Source of the DNA: Prolixibacteraceae bacterium
GTDB lineage: Bacteria > Bacteroidota > Bacteroidia > Bacteroidales > Prolixibacteraceae
Assembly: GCA_017998095.1 (NCBI GenBank)
Contig: JAGODU010000073.1
Coordinates: 1-19,471, forward strand
Direction of reading: 5' to 3'
DNA length: 19,471 nucleotides
Below the pieces are notes generated by a model. It was not told the origin of the DNA and did not search any database. It saw nothing but the letters and a program-made list of their open reading frames with translations. The translations under genes were made by a program, and so were the position numbers. Shown here piece after piece: positions 15,214-19,471 of this stretch; the first letter of the stretch is position 1; each line of letters begins with the position of its first letter.

Positions 15214-15321
15214 GGCTATTTAAATATGTTAATTAATGACTTTAAGACAACCGTTTTTAATGTTACCCTTATGCAATTATTTATAAATATTTATGAATAT
15301 TACTGTCTCTGAGGTGAAACA

Positions 15322-15354
15322 TTTTACAAATGAGCAACTTGAAGTGTTGTAAAA
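15322..15354. repeat. inverted repeat between two minus-strand genes
   Basis: TTTTACAA (15322-15329) pairs with TTGTAAAA (15347-15354) around a 17-nt loop that contains the small palindrome ACTTGAAGT. It lies 22 nt past the end of the cytidylate-kinase-like gene and may act as its terminator, but there is no U-tract on the minus strand. Confidence 0.35.
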
Positions 15355-15376
15355 ATCAAATTATTTTTCCGGCATC

Positions 15377-16003
15377 TTATTTTAAGCCAAACTTTTTTTC
15401 CGCAAACTTGCAGATAAAGTTTACCGTTTCGTCAATACCAAGAGCAGAAGAATTTATGCACAGATCATATGATTCAGCTACACCCCACATCTTGTTGCTG
15501 TAGTAGTTGTAATATGAAGCACGCTTCTTATCCATCTTTTCAATGAAGTCTTTGGCTTTATTTTCAGGAAGGTTATGCATTTCAGATACCCGCTTAATCT
15601 TGTCTTCCATATTGGCACTTAAAAAAACATTAAGGCAATGGGGATGGTCATTAAGTACATAATCAGCACAACGGCCAATGAAGACACATGATTTTTCTTC
15701 AGCAAGGTTTCGTATTATATCACTTTGAATAGTAAACAGGGTTTCATTATTGAGATAATTGTTTGAATACATATCATCTGAATGTAATCCCCTGAGAGAC
15801 AGGAAGCCTCCAAAAAAACTGTGGCTGTCTTTTTCATCAAACCTTTCAAAGAATTCCTTTCCTAATCCGCTTTCTTTGGAAGCAATATTAATCAGCTCTT
15901 TGTCATAAAAGGAAATATTCATCATTGATGCAAGTTTTTCTCCTATCAGAAGGCCTCCGCTTCCTAACTGCCGTCCTATTGTAATGACAAAATTTTCTTT
16001 CAT
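15377..16003 (-). CDS. cytidylate-kinase-like P-loop protein
   Basis: The 208-residue product belongs to the cytidylate-kinase-like (AAA_26) family, distinct from the housekeeping Cmk. The P-loop is near the start: ITIGRQLGSGG (residues 8-18). The family motif FYDKELINIASKESG follows. Then come the CVFIGRCADYVL segment and the C-terminal RASYYNYYSNKMWGVAESYDLCINSS, which carries the typical Arg and the 'Y-D-L-x-I-N/D-S' strand. It presumably phosphorylates a nucleotide or a related small molecule; the substrate is not established for this group. It starts 27 nt after the MATE gene stop on the same strand, so the two are probably co-transcribed. The ATG at 16003 immediately precedes the conserved strand, so it is well supported. 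Confidence 0.85.
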   Translation of the reverse strand: MKENFVITIGRQLGSGGLLIGEKLASMMNISFYDKELINIASKESGLGKEFFERFDEKDSHSFFGGFLSLRGLHSDDMYSNNYLNNETLFTIQSDIIRNLAEEKSCVFIGRCADYVLNDHPHCLNVFLSANMEDKIKRVSEMHNLPENKAKDFIEKMDKKRASYYNYYSNKMWGVAESYDLCINSSALGIDETVNFICKFAEKKFGLK

Positions 16004-16030
16004 AATAAGTTGAGCTATAGTATTGTAAAA

Positions 16031-17377
16031 TTAATTTTTTATTGTTGAATTTCTGTAGTAGTTAATAAGAAATAGTGCCGAAACAATACTTGACAAGATA
16101 TCCGCAGTCGGCATGCTATACCATATTCCAATTACTCCAAAGAAATGAGGTAATATTAAAAGACCGGGTAAAAGGAAAAGAATCTGGCGTGTCAGTGACA
16201 TTAGAATTGCTTTTTTAGCTTTACCAATACTTTGGAAGAAATTGCCTGTAACCATCTGGAATCCTACTATCGGGAAGAAAATAAATACTACTTTCAATCC
16301 TTGAGCAGCAAGATTAATAAGAGTTTCATCTGTAGTAAACATTGATGCTACTGCATGTGGGAAAAGCTGACAAACAATAAAGCCAATGATAACTACCCCT
16401 GAGGCAAGCATAATAGTGTACTTCAATACTTTATTAACCCTGTCCGTTTGTCTGGCCCCATAGTTATAACCTGCTATAGGTTGCATCCCCATGTTGATAC
16501 CCATGACTATCATTACAAACAAGAAGGCAATCCGGTTGACAATGCCATAAGCTCCTACGTATAGGTCTCCTCCATGTGTAATGAAACCACGGTTTAAAAT
16601 GATTACAATTACTGACGCAGTAGAATTCATTAAAAATGGTGAAATACCAATAGAAAGAGTATCCAGAGCAATCTTTTTATTGAATTTGAATATTCCGGGT
16701 TTAATATGTATAAAGCTGTTTTTATTGCTGAAAATGCTTATCTGCCATATCAGCATTGAAGTTTGAGCAATGACTGTAGCAAGTGCAGCTCCTGTGATAC
16801 CCCATTTAAAAACAAATATAAAAATAGGGCTTAGAACCAGATTTATTAACACTGAAACCAATGTTGTGTACATCGACTTCTTTGGATTCCCTGTTGCCCT
16901 TAATAATGAATTCAATCCAAAATACAGGTGAGTTATGACATTTCCCAGAGATATGATAATCATAAATTCACGGGCATAAGGCAATGTGTCTTTGCTTGCT
17001 CCGAAGAATATTAATATCGGATCAAGGAAAATTAAAACAACTACTGTGTATATGAGCCCAAATACGATGTTCATTAAAAAAACATTGCCCAGAATGTTAT
17101 TTGCTGTTGAATAATCCTTCTGTCCAAGCCGGAGTGACATGATTGCTGCTGCTCCAACACCAACTAGTGAACCAAAAGCAGCAGAAAGATTCATAAGAGG
17201 AAAAGTGATTGCAAGTCCTGATATTGCAAGAGGACCAACTCCCTGCCCAATAAAAATACTATCAATGATATTATAAAGCGATGATGCTGTCATTGCAATA
17301 ATGGAAGGGATAGCAAATTGCATCAGCAATTTCCAGATGTTTTCAGTACCAAGGGCTGTAGGATTACCTTTTTGCAT
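16031..17377 (-). CDS. MATE-family multidrug/cation antiporter
   Basis: An inner-membrane exporter with about 12 transmembrane helices in 448 residues, the usual length. The first helix pair contains the family's IWKLLMQFAIPSIIAMTASSLYNIIDSIFIGQGVGPLAISGLAITFPL region. The second half repeats the MATE fold (residues ~235-445), with MGINMGMQPIAGYNYGARQ and FFQSIGKAKKAI. MATE proteins use Na+ or H+ gradients to export drugs or metabolites; the cargo here is unknown. The ATG at 17377 is the first in frame, with a promoter box 56-63 nt upstream. The cytidylate-kinase-like gene follows at once and could act in the same process. Confidence 0.93.
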   Translation of the reverse strand: MQKGNPTALGTENIWKLLMQFAIPSIIAMTASSLYNIIDSIFIGQGVGPLAISGLAITFPLMNLSAAFGSLVGVGAAAIMSLRLGQKDYSTANNILGNVFLMNIVFGLIYTVVVLIFLDPILIFFGASKDTLPYAREFMIIISLGNVITHLYFGLNSLLRATGNPKKSMYTTLVSVLINLVLSPIFIFVFKWGITGAALATVIAQTSMLIWQISIFSNKNSFIHIKPGIFKFNKKIALDTLSIGISPFLMNSTASVIVIILNRGFITHGGDLYVGAYGIVNRIAFLFVMIVMGINMGMQPIAGYNYGARQTDRVNKVLKYTIMLASGVVIIGFIVCQLFPHAVASMFTTDETLINLAAQGLKVVFIFFPIVGFQMVTGNFFQSIGKAKKAILMSLTRQILFLLPGLLILPHFFGVIGIWYSMPTADILSSIVSALFLINYYRNSTIKN

Positions 17378-17432
17378 TGAAAAAGTTTTAATTAATGCAC
17401 GCTTTTTATCGTAACCTTTAAGGTATGAGATT

Positions 17433-17440
17433 CAAAATTA
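17433..17440 (-). promoter_or_regulatory. -7 promoter box TAATTTTG for the MATE operon
   Basis: On the minus strand TAATTTTG matches TAnnTTTG exactly, 55 nt before the MATE start codon. The hairpin at 17441-17462 abuts it on the upstream side, occupying the place where a -33 box would be expected; no clean TTTG is seen. Confidence 0.5.
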
Positions 17441-17462
17441 AGACTGTTTTATGAAACAGTCT
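17441..17462 (-). terminator. perfect 9-bp hairpin downstream of the sigma-factor remnant
   Basis: AGACTGTTT (17441-17449) pairs perfectly with AAACAGTCT (17454-17462) around TATG. On the minus strand it is followed by TTAATTTTG, only moderately T-rich. It sits 17 nt after the stop of the truncated ECF gene and directly before the MATE promoter box, so it could be a terminator or an operator-like site. Confidence 0.5.
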
Positions 17463-17479
17463 ATATAATTAAAGAAGTT

Positions 17480-17650
17480 TTATAATTTAGATTGAAGAAT
17501 TAATGTTATAAACTGAGGGATTGTCTTATTTATTTTTATTAATAGGTCATTCATATCGATTACCTGATCACAATATAAATGACTGATTTTAAAAATCAGC
17601 TTTTTGTTTTCTTCAATTAAATCAAGAAATTTCTCAGTTGAACTTTCCAT
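17480..17650 (-). pseudogene. truncated ECF-type RNA polymerase sigma factor (region 2 only)
   Basis: A 56-codon frame on the minus strand: MESSTEKFLDLIEENKKLIFKI (first 22), then SHLYCDQVIDMNDLL and TIPQF. From memory, Bacteroidota ECF sigma factors begin the same way: '…FLxLIEENxxxIxKIxxLYCDxxxDxxDLxQEIxxxLWKxxPxF', the start of sigma region 2. Here the core-binding 'QEIxxxLWK' part is shortened by about three residues and the frame stops soon after. The promoter-melting part of region 2 and all of region 4 (the -35-binding part) are missing. It cannot be a functional sigma factor. A genuine small protein is possible but less likely. It is divergent from the patatin gene. Confidence 0.55.
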
Positions 17651-17732
17651 AGTAAATCAGAATCTTTTTTGAAATGTTAGTCGAAAAAGAATCATAAAAA
17701 GTCACAGTCATTATTAAATAAAATTACCAATA

Positions 17733-17764
17733 TTTGTAGAATATTTATCAGTTAGTTATATTTA
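17733..17764 (+). promoter_or_regulatory. candidate Bacteroidota promoter for the patatin gene
   Basis: TTTG at 17733-17736 (-33) and TATATTTA at 17757-17764 (-7, one mismatch to TAnnTTTG) are separated by 20 nt, the spacing expected for Bacteroidota. The start site would fall near 17770, just before the ATG at 17787. Confidence 0.5.
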
Positions 17765-17786
17765 GCATAATTCTAAATTTTAAAAG

Positions 17787-18634
17787 ATGGGGTAAGTAAT
17801 AATCCGAAAGTTGCTGTAGTTCTGGGTCAGGGAGGTCTGAGACCTTTTGCAGCACTGCCTCTTTTTACTTTTCTTGAAGAAAATAATATTCCTGTCGATC
17901 TGCTTGTTGGTTGTAGCGGGGGATCGATTGTATCAGCATTTATTGCTGCCGGGTATAAACCTGATTTCATTGAAAAGAATGTTATTCCAAGGATAACGAA
18001 ATCATTTTTCAAATTGAACTGGAAGACTGTCCTTTCAATCATTGGAATCCCTGTTAGCAGTTTAGGCAAACATGGAGCACTGATAAATCCGAAAACAATT
18101 GTAAAGCTTGGTAAAGAATATTTAAAGGGTAAAAATATTGAAGACCTGAATATTAAAACTGTCTTTCAGGTTACTGATTTCGATACAGGCGAAGGGGTAG
18201 GTCTTGAATCCGGAGATCTTATTCAAAGTATGTTGGCTTCTTCTGCTAATTTTCCTATTCTTCCTCCTGTACAGATCGGTGAGAGATGGTTTTTCGACGG
18301 GGCTTTTACATCACCAGTACCAATAATGCAAGCTGTTAAGAAAGGTGCCAATGTTATCATTGCCGTTGATTTTCAGGATGATCTTCAATCAGATAAAACC
18401 GGTGTTTTCAATTCAATAATGCATATATGCAATGTTTTTCAAAAGACCATCGGGTGTCAGGAAATGACTTTATCAATTGACCTTCATCCTTATGAGATAA
18501 TATACATGAAGGTGAAGTATGATATTCCTGTTGATATTTTTGATTTTAAAAGCTTCCCAACAATTCTGGGAGCCGGCGAAAAAGCCCTGGATGCAATAAA
18601 GGATGAACTTTTATATCTTTGTAATAAAACATAG
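17787..18634 (+). CDS. patatin-like phospholipase (apparent one-base frameshift at its start)
   Basis: A serine lipid acyl hydrolase of the bacterial patatin family. The oxyanion-type loop [13 protein letters not shown], the nucleophile elbow GCSGGS and the dyad partner [11 protein letters not shown] (Asp of DGA) are all present, giving a Ser/Asp catalytic dyad. The frame containing them is open from 17777 but has no ATG, GTG or TTG before residues past the active site. The only suitable ATG (17787) reads ATG GGG TAA. Adding one G to the GGGG run (17789-17792) would join it to the main frame and give a 282-residue protein ([17 protein letters not shown]…), a normal length. So either a base was lost in the genome, a base was miscalled, or an unusual start such as ATT 17777 is used. 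A later ATG at 18014 would remove the nucleophile and is not credible. nfo starts 5 nt after the stop. Confidence 0.8.
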
Positions 18635-18639
18635 AAATC

Positions 18640-19471
18640 ATGAAATATATAGGTGCTCATGTTAGTGCTTCAGGGGGAGTGGAATTTGCCCCGATAAATG
18701 CTCACAATATAGGCGCAACAGCTTTTGCCCTTTTTACAAAAAACCAGAAACAGTGGTTTTCCAAACCTTTTACCCCGGAAAACATTTCCATTTTCAAGGA
18801 GAATTGCAATAAGTATGGTTATAAACCTGAACAGATTCTTCCTCACGACAGCTATCTTATTAATCTTGGCAATCCGGAAGCAGAGCCATTAATGAAGAGC
18901 AGGGAGGCGTTTTTGGATGAACTACACAGATGTAATCAGCTTGGACTTGATCGTTTGAATTTTCACCCCGGAAGCTATCTTACGGGCAATATTGAAACTT
19001 GTCTGAAGACAATTTCAGAAAGTATAAATTGGGCTTTAGACCGCTCGGAAGGTGTTATTGCTGTTATTGAAAATACTGCCGGCCAGGGAACTAATGTAGG
19101 TTACAAGTTTGAACATATAAGAGATATCATCGATAAGGTTGAAGATAAAAGCAGGGTAGGGGTTTGTATTGATACCTGTCATGCTTTCACTGCCGGTTAT
19201 GAGATGAATACCCTTGAAGGATACAGCAAGACATGGAAAGAATTTGAAGAGATTATTGGTTTTGAATATCTGAAAGGTATGCATATCAATGATTCCAAAA
19301 AAGATTACGGAACAAGAGTTGACAGGCACGATAATATTGGTGTGGGGTTCATTGGCAACGAGCTGTTTAAATGGATAATGAACGATCCGCGTCTTGATGG
19401 TATTCCTTTAATTCTTGAAACTCCTGATGAGGAAAAGTGGGCTGAGGAAATAGCATTGCTGAAAAGCTATA
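18640..19471 (+). CDS. nfo: endonuclease IV (AP endonuclease), cut by the window end
   Basis: Endonuclease IV nicks DNA 5' to abasic sites in base excision repair, using three Zn ions. The 277 residues in view begin [15 protein letters not shown] and cover nearly the whole protein; the E. coli enzyme has 285. All nine metal ligands are in place: H69, H109, E144 (VIENTAG), D178 and H181 (CIDTCHAF), H215 (GMHINDSK), D228 and H230 (VDRHDNIG), and E260 (LILETP). The frame is open at the window edge, so the stop is not seen. It starts 5 nt after the patatin stop on the same strand and is probably co-transcribed. Confidence 0.97.
   Translation, partial: MKYIGAHVSASGGVEFAPINAHNIGATAFALFTKNQKQWFSKPFTPENISIFKENCNKYGYKPEQILPHDSYLINLGNPEAEPLMKSREAFLDELHRCNQLGLDRLNFHPGSYLTGNIETCLKTISESINWALDRSEGVIAVIENTAGQGTNVGYKFEHIRDIIDKVEDKSRVGVCIDTCHAFTAGYEMNTLEGYSKTWKEFEEIIGFEYLKGMHINDSKKDYGTRVDRHDNIGVGFIGNELFKWIMNDPRLDGIPLILETPDEEKWAEEIALLKSY

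Noticed and set aside
15278..15289. TATTTATAAATA palindrome upstream of the MBL gene
   Set aside because: Such a palindrome is expected by chance in an AT-rich intergenic region, and nothing ties it to a regulator.
18014..18634. Patatin start at the ATG at 18014
   Set aside because: It would remove the glycine-rich loop and the GCSGG nucleophile, leaving an inactive fragment.

Overview
The window looks like part of a chromosome from a low-GC member of the Bacteroidota (Bacteroidales/Marinilabiliales-like; the exact lineage cannot be fixed from sequence alone). The evidence is a SusC/SusD outer-membrane pair, a protein ending in a type IX secretion (T9SS) C-terminal domain, separate MutA and MutB subunits of methylmalonyl-CoA mutase, and Bacteroidota-style promoter boxes (TAnnTTTG, sometimes with an upstream TTTG).

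Layout. 1-520: AT-rich, no gene seen. 521-8718 (+): a probable envelope operon made of a small secreted Cys-containing protein, a PpiC/SurA-like lipoprotein gene, susC and susD, with short gaps. The lipoprotein gene is split by a complete IS3-family element (1419-2775) flanked by a 4-bp duplication (ATGT). Removing the IS plus one ATGT copy restores one 542-residue frame. The IS carries orfA, orfB and a textbook -1 frameshift site. 8719-9139: a C10 tract and the amino-terminal stub of another TonB-receptor-type gene, ending where the mutA promoter begins. 9140-13684 (+): mutA and mutB, separated by a small four-helix-bundle gene (S23/23S-rRNA-IVS family) bounded by inverted arrays of 7-bp repeats. 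A strong hairpin terminator follows mutB.

13742-13857: a REP-like repeat patch between convergent genes. 13858-17377 (-): a T9SS-exported metallo-beta-lactamase-fold protein, then a MATE transporter followed by a cytidylate-kinase-like protein (27-nt gap). 17480-17650 (-): a 56-codon remnant of an ECF sigma factor. 17787-18634 (+): a patatin-like phospholipase whose start codon is out of frame by one base. 18640 to the window end (+): endonuclease IV (nfo), cut by the window edge near its C-terminus.

How the parts work together. The mutase genes imply interconversion of succinyl-CoA and methylmalonyl-CoA (succinate/propionate metabolism). SusC/SusD imply uptake of an oligomeric nutrient, with no glycan-degrading enzyme in view to name the substrate. 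Most noteworthy are the four-helix-bundle cassette inside the mutase operon, the cysteine clusters in both mutase subunits (eight Cys in 21 residues in MutA, a CCC triplet in MutB), and several traces of decay: the IS-split gene, two truncated genes and one apparent frameshift.
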